From positions 11,904,001 to 11,968,000 of the forward strand of contig OX387203.1 of the NCBI GenBank assembly GCA_947561715.1: DNA of 64,000 bases, written 5' to 3'. Origin of the DNA: Ascidia mentula (taxonomy: Eukaryota; Chordata; Ascidiacea; Phlebobranchia; Ascidiidae). The position numbers and the translations under genes were made by a program. Below, piece by piece: positions 39,740 to 51,301 of the stretch. Under the pieces are notes generated by a model. That model saw only the letters and a list, made by a program, of their open reading frames with translations. It had not been told where the DNA came from and searched no databases. Positions within the stretch are counted from its first letter, which is position 1. The number at the start of each line of letters is the position of its first letter.

Positions 39740-40580
39740 TGTCAAATAAAATATATTGTTCAAGTTAGATGTGGAAAAATACACTCTGTGATAGTCTGCT
39801 GGAGTTGGCACCGTTGTTCAAGTGTACTCAGTGAAACTGATGTTTTCATGTGATTTTTTTTTGCGTCCTTCAATATATTTATCATTTTCTGTGAGTGACA
39901 CTTACTAATGGTACCAGTGTATAATGTTCAAGTTTCAGTGTTCTTTTCTATTCCATTCTTGCCACTTTCATTTTTATTGCAGTTTCTTTCATTGTTCAAG
40001 TGGCTGTTTTTCTTTCCATTCCAATTACATTTCGGTTTTTTATTACTGTGCAATGCTTTGTGTGATTGAAAAAAAAGTGTTTTTGCCCAATATCAGCTAC
40101 CCAAAAAATGGGGTTTCTGCACATTGGAACCCAACTAAACTGGGTAAAATAGTTAGTACCCAATTTAGGTGAAACGATAATCTACCCAACAAACTAGGGT
40201 AGTGACAACCCAATAAAATTTTATGGGTTTCTGCACATTACTTCCCAAACTTTTGGGTAGCCACTACCCAACTTTTTCACAGTGTATATGCACTTTAATT
40301 TTGACATTTTTAACTAATTAATCCAACAGCCAAGAATGGAACGAAACAAATTTTATTTTGGAGACCTGGCAATAAAAAAAAGTTTCATGAAAACACATCC
40401 ACACATTCCAAGACTTCTCGCCTGCAAAACACGTACACCAGTTTTACCACCAAACTTGTTGATCATATGTTAGCTGCAGCAATATTTTCAAAACTATCCC
40501 TTTTGAATTTATTATCAACAACTTTTCACTAAATGAGAAAAAATATATCATACTACAAAAAAATATTACCCAACTCACCC
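39740..40580. repeat. Spacer with 'accca' motif repeat
   Basis: Around 40085-40285 the motif 'acccaa' or its complement recurs at least eight times ('gctacccaaaaaatgggg', 'aacccaactaaactgggt', 'gggtagccactacccaac'), ending 'tttttcacagtgta'. It looks like a degraded terminal-inverted-repeat element. The remainder shows nothing coding. Confidence 0.5.
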
Positions 40581-40585
40581 GCTTA

Positions 40586-40720
40586 GACTGGGTCCACACT
40601 CACGCTTTGCGCCGGCGGATTCTTTGTTTGTTTCATTATAAGTCGGCGTGCGGGCGTACGCTCGGGACATTGAAACAAACAAAGAATCCGCCGGCGCAAA
40701 GCGTGAGTGTGGATCCGGCC
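40586..40720. mobile_element. Harbinger-like palindromic MITE with TTA duplication
   Basis: A 135-bp element whose arms (about 40586-40637 and 40671-40720) are near-perfect inverted copies. Shared core is 'ccacactcacgctttgcgcc' followed by 'ggcggattctttgtttgttt'. The unpaired centre of about 30 bp is GC-rich. TTA flanks both ends (40583-40585, 40721-40723), matching the 3-bp duplication typical of PIF/Harbinger. Superfamily inferred from that. Confidence 0.8.
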
Positions 40721-41054
40721 TTAGCGAAGTATAAAATAGAAATCATACGTAAGCACTGACGCACAACGCTAACCGTCGCATGCCAACACCCATTGTGACC
40801 ACACAAACAAGGTTTGCGTCAGTTATGCGTCTGACTTTCGGAGGTGGTGTTAGTGTGATAACCGACTGGTTGCGCCCGGACAGTGCAACAGACGGGATTT
40901 CTGTAATGGTTCTTAACACACAACACTTCTTCTTTGAAAGGAACGGGTCAACTTTATTCCGAAGGCGCTGCGGTTTCTACACAACATGCGTAGAATTAAA
41001 TGCACAATTCAGGTCTAGTGCGGAATCGTACGTACATATGATCCAGAAATCGGG

Positions 41055-41825
41055 GAAACGCCAAATTACGTCACAATAAAGGTGGGGTCAAGTTATGACG
41101 TCACACAAAAATTACGTCTCTGTGACGTCACTGACCGAAGATACGCACCGACGTAGATTCTCGCCTACACGCACATACGCGGTTCTCCGATAGGCTTAGG
41201 AAAGGCGACGAAAGGCTCAACAGCACCGAAGAAATACGTGTTACGCTTCATTGATTATTCAATAAAATAAAACTATTACAAGCTTGAAATTGCCTTTGAT
41301 CAACCACAAGGGTATCCAAAAGCAATATAAGAAAAAAATTAAGCTAAGCATAGCGCGTATTAGAGCCGTTGGCGGTAAATATGTCACAAAGTGAACAATT
41401 GTACGTCGCCCTGAAGGAGATGTCGCACAGACTTAATTTTTTGCACCAGTTACAAAAATATCAACTTTTTCCAATCAATCACACAGCAGGAAACAACATT
41501 AGCAGATTACTACTTGCATTTAAATTGCCTTAAATTGTACTTATTCAAATAGATCGTAATATTAGTTTCATACAGCAGGAAACAACTAACCAGGACAAAA
41601 CTCAGCCAACAACAGTCCAGGCATGCACTGGGGTTCTACTGGAACAACGGTATTTGTGACGTAACAGCGGTGCGTTGTTTGACGTCAAATTATCAATACA
41701 TCACATAACATAGTGGCGACGTAACAATAGCGTTGTCACTGATATGTTTCTATTTGATTGCACCACAGCGAGTGAAAATATGTTTGAATCGGCATTTCAG
41801 AAGCTGAAGCCATGACTACGGTACG
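41055..41825 (+). promoter_or_regulatory. CRE-rich stretch and possible orphan first exon
   Basis: 'acgtcac' or 'tgacgtca' elements occur near 41065, 41096 and 41130, and related 'gacgtaac' or 'gacgtcaa' near 41655, 41680 and 41717. At 41812-41820 'atgactacg' is followed by the strong splice donor 'gtacgtacg'. An in-frame acceptor at 41895-41897 would give a short peptide that runs into the antisense of the decayed hAT gene and stops at about 42000. Binding sites are seen; the gene is speculative. Confidence 0.3.
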
Positions 41826-41940
41826 TACGATCTTTCAAAAGCACACCCTACAATTATACTATCTTCACTCATTGTTATATTGATTGCTGCATCACAGAAG
41901 CAAAACGAATTAAGGCAGAGCCAGGCGTCTATCCGTTTTA

Positions 41941-42985
41941 TTAAGAGGAGCTTCGTGCGATTTGTAAACAATTTCGCGGGCAACTTGACAGCAGTTTAGG
42001 ATATTTAACTGCACTTTTCCAGGTAGCCAGCAAACCTTCTTCGTCTTTAAATTTGTTTACTAGCTGCTCATTTTTTTTTAACTCAACCAGCTCCATTTGA
42101 AGACGTAACGGTGCAATTTCGGTTTCCACCAGATGTTGACAAGCAACGATTCTGATTGTTTGCGAAATTTTTTCAAAATTTTTAAAACGGTTAGCGAATT
42201 CCTCCAACAGCCCGTCGAAAACGCCAGAAAAGATGTCGATTGGAATATTCTCAACGTCTATTTCTTTGCTGTCAATCAGCGCTATCACTTGCGGAAAATC
42301 AAAGAAATTGCGCTGCTTTAGGTGACTTTTAAAGAGGAGACCTATATCCCGGAAATCTTGTACTTTTTTGTACAGGAGACAAACTGTTGTTGTTTTTCCT
42401 TGCAAACTTTGGTTCAGATTGTTTGACATGAGAGAAGCAAGAGATGTGAGAGGAAGTCAACGTTGAGCAGAGGACAATACTTGTTTTTAAAGTCATAATA
42501 TTCTGAACGTTATTTCTTTTCGCAAGAGCAGAACACGAGCTTAAAATTTCTTGAAATTGACTGTGATTAAGAGCATTTGCCCAAATGAATAAAATATTAC
42601 AACCCATTTGAGATTAAACGCCCCTTTCTCTTTTTTTAACAACCTTTTGGGTTTCAGTGACATGACTGAGTGATTCCACTGTTTAGCTTTGTGACAATAT
42701 GCTATCAATCGATTTGGTATCAATATTTTATGACGGTAACATCCGTATTGTTGCGCTTTGTCTCGCCTGTTTTTTAAAATAGTTGCGGTGGCTGCACTAC
42801 TCGCTACAGCGAACGAATGTGCATAACGCGGAAATGGAAATAGGCATAAATAAAAGCTCTTAAGATCGCTTTAATAACAAGTTTCAGAAGCAACGACGGC
42901 CGCCAATGCATATATTTTGATAAAAATGTGCACGGCCGCAAAAAATAGCGCCTGCGGCCGCAAGTTTGTGCACCGCTGGCATAAG
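41941..42985 (-). pseudogene. Decayed hAT transposase (ZBED-type)
   Basis: The minus-strand frame 41941-42429 encodes 'NNLNQSLQGKTTTVCLLYKK', 'FPQVIALID', 'LRLQMELVELKKNEQLVNKF' and 'WKSAVKYPKL', which match the region after the RNase H-like core in ZBED5/GTF2IRD2-type hAT proteins ('LN.SLQGK....DLY..', 'PL.LQMELIELQ'). Upstream, in another frame, 42540-42607 gives 'IWANALNHSQFQEI', corresponding to the family's 'ANALNHRQF'. Frameshifts and missing segments separate the blocks and the C-terminal dimerisation region is lost. The putative outer end near 42980 reads on the minus strand 'ccagcggtgcacaaacttg', plausible as a hAT terminus. Family is inferred from these patterns. Confidence 0.55.
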
Positions 42986-45735
42986 CAATACTCCTGTCCA
43001 GAAATTTGCTTTATTTCTATTTAAACTTACTTAGGATCGTTGGATTTCTGGTGATAATTTTATCTGACAAAAGTATGTAATAAAGTTGTGCTTTTTTGCA
43101 GGCACAATTTCTACTTTGTCCATTTTTATGTAGCAAAGATAAAAATGGAAAGTACAAATATATAGTAAGTAGTTCGTTTATTATGATTGCAGCCATTTGA
43201 CAAATTGTATACTCTTTGATTTTGGTGTACAGCTGTTATTTCTTTTTTCAAGAAAATCTTTATTCGTTTGCAAAATTAAAATATTATCATTGCTAGGATA
43301 AGTTTATTCGAAATAATTAAAAAAAAATTTAAACTATTGTGTGAAATTGTTCAGCTGGATTATACAAACCACTCTGCACATATTGCATGGAAAAGAAATG
43401 TCCTAGAAAGAAGTTTCAATTAACGTTCATCGTCCCGTTTCGCCTTCTATTCTTTGGAAGTTCGGAATAATAAAGGATGCACGGAAAAATCATTTTCCTA
43501 ACGTTTTGTGTTAAATAGCTGCTGGGTTTTCTGATATTATGGGTTCGAATTAAACCCAGGAGACACTATTGCTACTATATTTCGAATTGTTCAGTGACAA
43601 CAAAAATCTACTTTAACGTTGCAATAAGTGCACATTCCTGCTTGAGAATCCAAAATATTAAACGCCGTGCTGAAATTACCGTACGCAGTCCTCCGCATCT
43701 CCTAGAACATGCTGCAAACGTGTGTATAGGGTATAACTAACTAACGCGACACACCCCAGTTCAATCAGATTGCAACAATCCCCAAACCAAGCTACGATTA
43801 TAAATCATGCATATATATCGCAGAAAAGCAAGTGACGGCGAAAACGAAAACGATTGAGTGAAAACTAAAATTGCATTTTACTTTAATTTGCAACAAGTTG
43901 CAAATGTTTGAAAGCAATTAGAAATGTTGTACGCTTTGCTTTTAGGATTTGCTTTACCTTCTTTGCATCTCCAATGGGCAACACCTCGAAAGATTATATT
44001 TTCTTTTAAAAGTCGTTTTATCCGTTACCTCAAGCGACCAAAAGAGATTACACTGAATTTTGATCAGGGCGGCACGATGAGCACACCTCTCTAACTTTAG
44101 CAAGCTTGCTATTGACGCAAAACCTCGCTATAAACGCAACTTTTGGTATGACGAGCCGCGTTCTTGCTAAACAATTCTCGTTAAGTTCCTCGCTAACTAA
44201 CGAGGATCTCAAACTACTCGCTAAACTAATTTTTGTCGAAAAATTGCATTATGGCAGCATATTTTGCAATTATTTGTTATAAAAATAGGCCAGAAAAGTA
44301 AGTTAGACTTCGGGGTAATAGTTTAATTTTGCTTGCCTTCTCCTTTCCTGTATTTCATGTTGTTAGGAGTCAGTAAACTATTTGGACATAATGGCCTATA
44401 CTGCATGCTCATGTTGAGCAAATTTAAGGCTTCCCTACGACACATTTCGGTAAGTTTTGAAACCGCTTTCTTGGGACGCGCGTACTTTCTGTCACGAGCA
44501 CTGGTAGCTGGCAAGCCCTGCCCACGTGTGAAGCGCAACAAAAGTGAAGTAATCAACATCATTTCGGTTTCCTTCGTCTTTGAATCACAAAGGAGAGATA
44601 TGTCACTTCATTTGGGAGGGGCGCCGAAGAATTAAAGAGGACGAGTTCATCACGTAGTGAAAAGGTCGGAATAAAAGTTATTTTCTCACCGTTCGCTTAT
44701 TGAGCCCGACTGCAAAATTGAAGTATTATTTAATTAAATGGGTTCTTTATACAAGACGATGTTGGATTTCTTAACTTTGGCCTCAAAATCATCGAAACAG
44801 AAGAATTGCATATTCCGAAAGCAAACTTGGCCACAACCTCCCATAAGCTGTCGGCAAGTCGCTTCTACTCTTAATTGAACTGTTTTCAAGTCATGATTGC
44901 CATCAGATCGACCGAGAACAAAATTTTGCTAGAATTGGTGCGAGAAATATTTACGTTAGTGTCCATCCAGTATTGCATTAAGTGCGGGCAAAACCGTGTT
45001 TCTGCACCTCATATATCATTCCTCTGCACAAATAAAAAAAAAATTTACAATTTAAGTTTGGTTTCCTGTATGGAGAGTTTCTGTAAACACAACAACATCT
45101 AAATCCGTATGGATCACGGATTTTACTCTGGAGAAAGCTACAAATTCTGAAACATATTTTGATCCGTGATTGCGTTGTAGAGCATGGTTGTCCCAAATAA
45201 GTAATATAAAAAATGAGGATTTTGTCGTTTAAATTTTTTTATTATCGAGATGAACGATAATAACTAAAACAAAAAAAACTTCTTTTATTTCTTTATTCCG
45301 TTTCCAACCTAAACAGTGCATGATAGGAGTCATATTCACTCTTTATAGCTCCATAAACTTTCATCTTTTAAAGAATACTAATAACTTGTGCGAACAGCAA
45401 GGGAAGCAGAAAGTGAACAAAATTACTGTTAGGGACGGTTGGTCTGTTGTTATGGTTGCAAAAATCTGTAAAAGTAAATTATCCGTTCATTAGTATGAAC
45501 TCGATCATCTAAAATGTGCAATTGAACTTAGAAGAGGACATAATCTTTTTTTTAGTTGATGTGATAAATAAATTAAACAGAAAAACTTTTAAAATTTGAT
45601 CTTTTTAAGGTCTGTGGTAAATTTTGCCATTTTTTTTCAATTGGAATGTCAGTTAGTGAGCAAAACTATAAATACAAAGATTGTCATGAAATGAAAAATC
45701 GTTTGTTTTCGAAAATTTTGTCCAGAAATATTAGA
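42986..45735. other. Gene-free spacer
   Basis: About 2.7 kb of AT-rich sequence. Overlapping frames on both strands at 44323-44635 show no domain that I recognise. A short stretch at 44090-44225 repeats 'tcgctaa' variants. No RNA gene seen. Confidence 0.45.
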
Positions 45736-45741
45736 ACTGTG

Positions 45742-46735
45742 TCAAGTTACAGAATAATTACGTGCAAGGTAAAACCAATGCGTGCATTTTATATTTCTAC
45801 CTTTGCAACAAAATCTATAACGCGAAGCATTTTCTCCACAACTGTACAAGCTACCAAGTGATGAGCAGGATCGGTGTACGGTGGTGGAGTGATGGACGGT
45901 TGATGCCTCTGAAAATAAATCAATGCACAAACTTTCACAAGTTACAATTTTACGCAAAATAAATTCGTCTTTAAATAAATGTAAACGTTTGAAATACGAT
46001 ATTGAAGCAAATTAATTTCAAAGTAAACAACAAGTTATTGTAGCAACAAGATAAAGTTAATGAAAGCTGGAATGTAACTGAGCGACGAGATATACTTGAT
46101 AGTGTTTTTTTGTAATTCCCAATTTTACACACGTCTCCATCAGCACATTCCACCATATGCAAAGAGTTGGAGTTTAGGTTTTCCTGTCTGCACTGTAAGT
46201 TCTCAATATGTTTGGAAAGATAGAACGATCCCTTGCATTGGTAAATGGTGTACATACTTGTACATCTCAGACAATTACCTGCAAAGTAATACTTATAAAT
46301 AAAGAAAATAAGCTTTTTATGACAAATCAAAATCAATAATTTGTATATCACAGTCGCTCTACAGAAGTGTCGCAAATCAAGAGTCATTTACGTAAACTAA
46401 GTTTTTGGCGATTGCTTTTGAGTGATCGTGTGTCAAAAGTCTTGTAAAAATGTTTTGAAACAACCTTTATCAACACAACCACAAGTGGTTTAGTCATTTC
46501 GCAAGTTGGCGGTTTGCGACACTCACATACTCAAATTGGATCAATTCACTTTTGACAAAACTTATGAAACAATAGCGGCGTTTTTGACATTTTAATTGGA
46601 AAAGTAACTTCTTAGTTAACTTGTAGCGTTGTTTACAATTCATTATTATTTATGCCATGTTTTAATAGATGGAAATTTCTCACCATCCAAAACGTTCAGA
46701 GATGCAAAGCACAACATTAAGACAAACTTGTTCAT
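45742..46735 (-). CDS. Ly6/uPAR-like three-finger secreted protein
   Basis: Three exons (46684-46735, 46096-46278, 45742-45908) with GT-AG borders, both introns in phase 1, encode 133 residues. Exon 1 encodes the signal peptide ('MNKFVLMLCFASLNVLDG'). The mature chain starts 'NCLRCTSMYTIYQC', the C-x2-C-x8-C opening of Ly6 domains, continues with 'LQC' and 'VECADGDVC', and ends with 'LYSCGENASRYRFCCKGRNI' then 'KCT', the paired Cys plus final Cys that close the fold. There are eleven cysteines against the usual ten, so one may be unpaired. The one-exon signal peptide plus domain split over two exons is the standard Ly6 layout. No GPI-anchor hydrophobic tail follows, so it is probably secreted. 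Family by cysteine pattern; specific role unknown. Confidence 0.65.
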
Positions 46736-48180
46736 TTCTTCACAGTGGAACAACCACAATCCGTAACTCAATGTCTGAAACGTGGGAGTAGGACAACAAC
46801 TCATAACGTTATTGAACATTGTTACATCATACAACAACAAAATCTTTTCTATGCACAAGCAACGAAACAATACTACTTACTAGATCAGACTGCAAACTGT
46901 GAGCAAGCACAACTTTTCTTTGTATTATTAACAAAAATCACTTTTTGTTCTTGTTATTTTGACTTCCAAAGAAAACCTGACAAACCAGTTTCCGTAAGTT
47001 TTTATAAACTTTAACCACTGAAAGTAGTACATTTTTAACCAGAGATTTTTACACAAGTATTAAAAATTAAACTCGGGAAATAGTGCGCAACAGTGCATAC
47101 AAAGTTAACAAACAGGAGTTCCCTCTGCAAAGTTTCCGCAAGTGATCCTGATAAAAACCGTATGTTTTACTATGAACAAAACCAAAAACAAAGTATTACC
47201 CTGTTTTGTTGAGGGCCAGTTAAATTTCATATTACCAAATTTGGAAGCCACTTGCGTTTTTTGCAGTTTATGTGGGTTTAGCATTTGACCACGCCGTATA
47301 CATCACATTTAATTGAGTACAAGCTGAACCGATGGTATAGCAACCAACACTTTAATATTGACAAACCATACTGCCAGAAAAGCTTTTTTGTTTTAATATC
47401 CATAATGATTCGTGGTTACGTTTAATTACATGGACCACGGTTTCTTATCTCGTTTTTGTTTACAGATTGGGTTTTAAACGATAGAGTGGTAAATTGAATT
47501 TCCGTTTATCAGTCCATCAACACGTTCCAAAAATGAAATGTGGGAAATTCGGCTTGTTTGCTGGACAAAACATAATCGTATTTCGAAAAGAAGGGTGGGA
47601 AATATTTATTATTTTCAGTTATTGGAATCAATATAGTACCAACTTTAACACACTAAAAATTTATTTTAAAACTCTGCCCACGTTTCAAGTAATTCGAAAA
47701 TATTTGCAAGTTTCCTATCTCTTCGTATGCAAAAGTCATGCCTGACGGAGACAACCAGCTGGAGCCCTTTCACTGAGTACAGTATGGTTTTACTTTACAC
47801 TGCTTTCCATTCCATTTCTACGTATAAAGCTAGTTGGCAGTGACTACACGACAATAGTGCCTTCTGTGACGTCACGCAACATTTGTCTCGCTTTCACACG
47901 TTTACGTTCGTAACGGTTTAAACGTTAAATTTGATCAGCTGCATCTCAGAATTTTTTTGCATAGTGTTATTATTTTTATTTCAAATGTCCATATATGACA
48001 TGTTTTTTAATAAACGAGTCTGAGTCGTAGTATTTTTCGACCAAAGAGACGCATGTCAACAAAAATTTGTTTTCAGTCGACAAAACTTTAAACGCCCTTA
48101 ACTTTGCCGTTTCTCAATGGATTTCAATGATTTTCAATGATGACATTTAGTTTCAATATAAAAAAAATATAAAAAAAAAC
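46736..48180. other. Intergenic spacer between Ly6-like gene and ENOPH1
   Basis: Frames such as 46745-47014 and 47494-47745 have no recognisable family. A CRE-like 'tgacgtcacgc' occurs near 47868, about 400 bp before the ENOPH1 start, and may be part of its promoter. Confidence 0.45.
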
Positions 48181-48283
48181 AATCCCAACGATTTTTCGCT
48201 ATGTCACAACTTAATCCAGGGTAAGACTCTTTAGCCCCTTGCTCACTGGCATATATATTCATACATTTAGCAAATCTTGTACA

Positions 48284-49060
48284 ATGACTGATCATCAAGC
48301 AGTAAAGACAATTAATTCAGGCGCTAAGGTTGTTTTGTTTGATATTGAAGGTACCACAACAGCAATTACGTTTGTTACTAAAACACTATTTCCGTATGCC
48401 AAAGCACATTTGGAAGACTATCTTCGGGATAATTGGGGAAAAGAGGAAATTAATAAAGTTGTTGGCGAGCTTGTTGACCAATCTGTAGAGGATAAAAAAA
48501 GGTTCGGCGATGACGTACCTCAAATATGTACCACTACAACGAGGTCTACCAAGGAAAAAGTTATTCTATCTGTTTGCAAATATGTCTTGTGGCAGATGGC
48601 CAACAATCAAAAAACCACTGCATTGAAAAAGTTACAGGGGTTTATTTGGAGAGATGGTTACCACAGTGGTAAAATTGTTGGTCATGTCTATGATGACGTG
48701 AAACCAGCATTGGAAAAGTTAAGGGAAGCGCAAAAAAAACTTTTTATCTACTCATCTGGGAGTGTTGAAGCACAAAAATTGCTTTTTGAGCACACTGGTT
48801 GTGGGAACTTGCTTCCTTTATTTGATGGCCATTTTGACACAGAAATTGGTGACAAAAAAAACGCCAGCAGCTACAAAAAAATTGCTGAATGTATAAATCA
48901 CAAAACAGAAGAGGTTTTGTTTTTGACAGACATTGAGCAGGAAGCAACAGCAGCAATCAATGCTGGAATGAATGCTTGTATTGTTGTCCGTCCTGGAAAC
49001 AAAAGCATTGACAACCTAACTGTGTATTCTAACATCTGTGACTTTGGGGAGTTGTTTTAA
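48284..49060 (+). CDS. ENOPH1: Enolase-phosphatase E1, intronless
   Basis: ENOPH1 is a HAD-superfamily enzyme of the methionine salvage pathway. It enolises 2,3-diketo-5-methylthiopentyl-1-phosphate and then removes the phosphate to give the acireductone. The single exon encodes 258 residues (human 261). The catalytic motif I 'VVLFDIEGTTTAITFV' carries the nucleophile Asp and acid/base Glu; motif II is 'IYSSGSVEAQKLLF'; 'WQMANNQKTTALKKLQGFIW', 'FDGHFDTEIGDK' and motif 'EVLFLTDIEQEATAAINAG' complete the family pattern, with 'VVRPGN' near the C-terminus. An in-frame upstream ATG-like start would add residues with no conservation; the chosen ATG follows 'ttgtaca' and lies just before the conserved domain. 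The vertebrate gene is split by introns, so absence here is notable. Confidence 0.95.
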   Translation: MTDHQAVKTINSGAKVVLFDIEGTTTAITFVTKTLFPYAKAHLEDYLRDNWGKEEINKVVGELVDQSVEDKKRFGDDVPQICTTTTRSTKEKVILSVCKYVLWQMANNQKTTALKKLQGFIWRDGYHSGKIVGHVYDDVKPALEKLREAQKKLFIYSSGSVEAQKLLFEHTGCGNLLPLFDGHFDTEIGDKKNASSYKKIAECINHKTEEVLFLTDIEQEATAAINAGMNACIVVRPGNKSIDNLTVYSNICDFGELF

Positions 49061-49370
49061 CCTGATTGTTTTTACACTTTATATGCTAACTTTTACTTTA
49101 AATACTAAGCATTTTACAATTAAAACAACCTTGCAATAATTTCCATTTTGAAAAAGCATGTTTGTTATTGAGTTGTTAGAAAAGTCTTCCCCTTGACAAA
49201 TAATGATTTTCTTATGTTTTTATTGTGTCATTATAAGCAAAGGTGTTCTCTGGTATTATATACAGTACATAAAGTTCAAATTAATTCATTGCAATACAAT
49301 TGTATCCAGGTCACTGCATGGTTAAAATGTCAAATATTATATACGATAATATTTAAATCTTTTGACATTA

Positions 49371-50943
49371 ATGGAGGATCCGAACATGCCCTTGTTGGGC
49401 CAAACAGGACAAGAAGATTTAGGAAATGTATAAATTTAGTTGTTGAAGTTATTTCTTGTGTATAAATATATTTATCATTTTAATGTTTTTTAGATTGAGG
49501 AGTCAATTTCAAACAACTACACAAAGAACAAAGTTATAAACCATGTTATTGATGGATTTATTATTGAGGAGTTCATTTCTCCATTTCCTGTAAGGTTTTA
49601 ACGTTTGATACAAAATTAATAGCATGTGTTCACAAACTTTTTGTTTTGCAAGATCATTTCGTAAAAAAATTATGAAATCCCTTAATAGGTAATTTACATG
49701 TTAATAATGCAAAACACCAATGTAAATTACGTTATGACTGAGAGTTTGAGAAACCCTGATTTGTAAAGACCATCATATGTGTCTTGCATCTTTATTTTTG
49801 GTTGTTGTCGATGATTGTTGAATTTTCTTATACTTTATTCAGCCCCAGATATCCTGCACGCTCACCACCCGCCAACTGAACATGATTCGCAAACGCCAAC
49901 AAGAAATTTTGCTTCGAGAAAGAGGTGTATATGTTGATCATCAAAAACAAAAGTTTTGGTTTACATTTAATGAACTAAAATTATTAGAAGACACATTGCC
50001 TGTTTTTGTCTGGTTGTTAAGAGTGTTGATTTACAGAAAACGAAGATGCAGCGAACTTGTGGAGCATTGAGCGAGATAGGAATGATGCCTTGGAGGTTGC
50101 CACAGCAACATGTGAACAATGTGGGTTTTCTGGTCCAAAGTGCCGCTTCACTCCTCCTGCACGACAATTTTGTTCGCTTGGTTGTGCAAGAAAGTTTAAG
50201 TCTGGATTTTCAAATGTTTTGGATGGAAGATTTCGTCGTGGAACTTCATCAATTAGGGGGAGACCGAGAGGAAGTTCTGTGCGCTCGAAAATTTTTCGCT
50301 CTAGACCTGGTGGTCCAGGAAGAGGAAGAAAAAAGTCCATTACTGTGGTATGAATAAACAGTATATATATGGTTTGGAATATAAATCGACGTAGTTATTT
50401 GCATTAAAGTATATTTGGATATGTAATTAGTGTATATTTTAGCAATAGGTAGTTTTCAGTAATCCATATCCATGTTTTCCCTTTATCATTGTATTTTAAA
50501 GAACCGTCCTCCAGCTGCATCGTCTCCATCACACAGTTTGAGTGAAGGCAACAGCTTTACAGATAGTGAAGATGATGGAAATGAATCTTCAGCTTCTGTT
50601 TTTAGCTGTAGCCCGTCAGTTTCACCACAGCCAGATGTTCCACACTGTGGAAATGAAGAAATTTGTCCCATGTATTGGTCTGTTGATGATGTGTGGAGGT
50701 ACATCAGATCATTGCCTGGTGAGTTTTTTGTGACATGGCATTACTTTGTGAAAGCTGACTTTGAATATTATTGTGGTAATACCAGACTCATCGCAACATG
50801 CTGATGATTTTCGAATTCAAGAAATTGATGGTTCGGCTTTACTGCTGTTACATGAAGAACATTTGGTGGGAACGTTGAACCTTCCTCTTGGACCTGCTCT
50901 TAAATTATGTGCCCATATCGACAAGCTTCGCCAGACTCTTTGA
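49371..50943 (+). CDS. PHC: Polyhomeotic homologue (PRC1), compact
   Basis: Polyhomeotic is the SAM-polymerising subunit of Polycomb repressive complex 1. Six exons (49371-49427, 49494-49589, 49843-49924, 50037-50347, 50502-50718, 50786-50943) keep phase and encode 306 residues, about a third of human PHC1. The HD1 motif is 'KVINHVIDGFIIEEFISPFP'. The FCS zinc finger 'CEQCG' to 'RQFCSLGCARKFKSGFS' holds its four Cys. A basic Gly/Arg region follows ('SIRGRPRGSSVRSKIF') and then an acidic Ser-rich stretch. The SAM domain runs from 'YWSVDDVWRYIRSLP' through 'FRIQEIDGSALLLLHEEHLV' to 'LGPALKLCAHIDKLRQ'. The long Gln- and Ser/Thr-rich N-terminal half of vertebrate PHCs is absent. Start chosen as the only ATG giving phase with exon 2. 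It lies 310 bp after ENOPH1 on the same strand. Confidence 0.9.
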
Positions 50944-51293
50944 TAAACTATTAAATTTGTGACTAACTATCCACCTGGAAGGTTTGCTGTAAAAATATGA
51001 AACACATATTTACCAAGATAAGATTGAACGGGCATAATTTGATCTTATTCTTGAATTACATTAAGTGCACTTACCACATAAAATACAATATCTCACGCAG
51101 TTTGTAAATCTAACCAACAAAAAACGAGTAAATTTGTCGAAATTCGTGACACATTTCTGTTGTATGTGCTGAAGATAATTTGTCAACGGTTGCATGTCTC
51201 CCGAAGGTGTGGCCGTTTCACGTAATATAATATAAGGAGCAACTATTGGTTTTGGGAATGTTTATCATGTGTTTATTCGTGGGATGTTGGTGG
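50944..51293. other. 3' flank of polyhomeotic
   Basis: AT-rich sequence that probably contains the PHC 3' UTR. I see nothing else before the hAT element. Confidence 0.5.
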
Positions 51294-51301
51294 ATTGACG
51301 C

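Noticed and set aside
41381..41533. Short frame starting 'MSQSEQLYVALKEMSHRLNF'
   Set aside because: About 50 codons with plausible composition, but no family is recognised and no splice donor or conservation evidence is available.
44323..44635. Overlapping frames on both strands
   Set aside because: Neither contains a recognisable domain; mutual antisense overlap suggests chance.
45971..46095. Read-through extension of Ly6-like exon 2
   Set aside because: The frame continues after 46096 into a hydrophobic tail, but a good donor at 46096 joins in phase to an exon carrying the expected final cysteines, so the extension is probably intronic.
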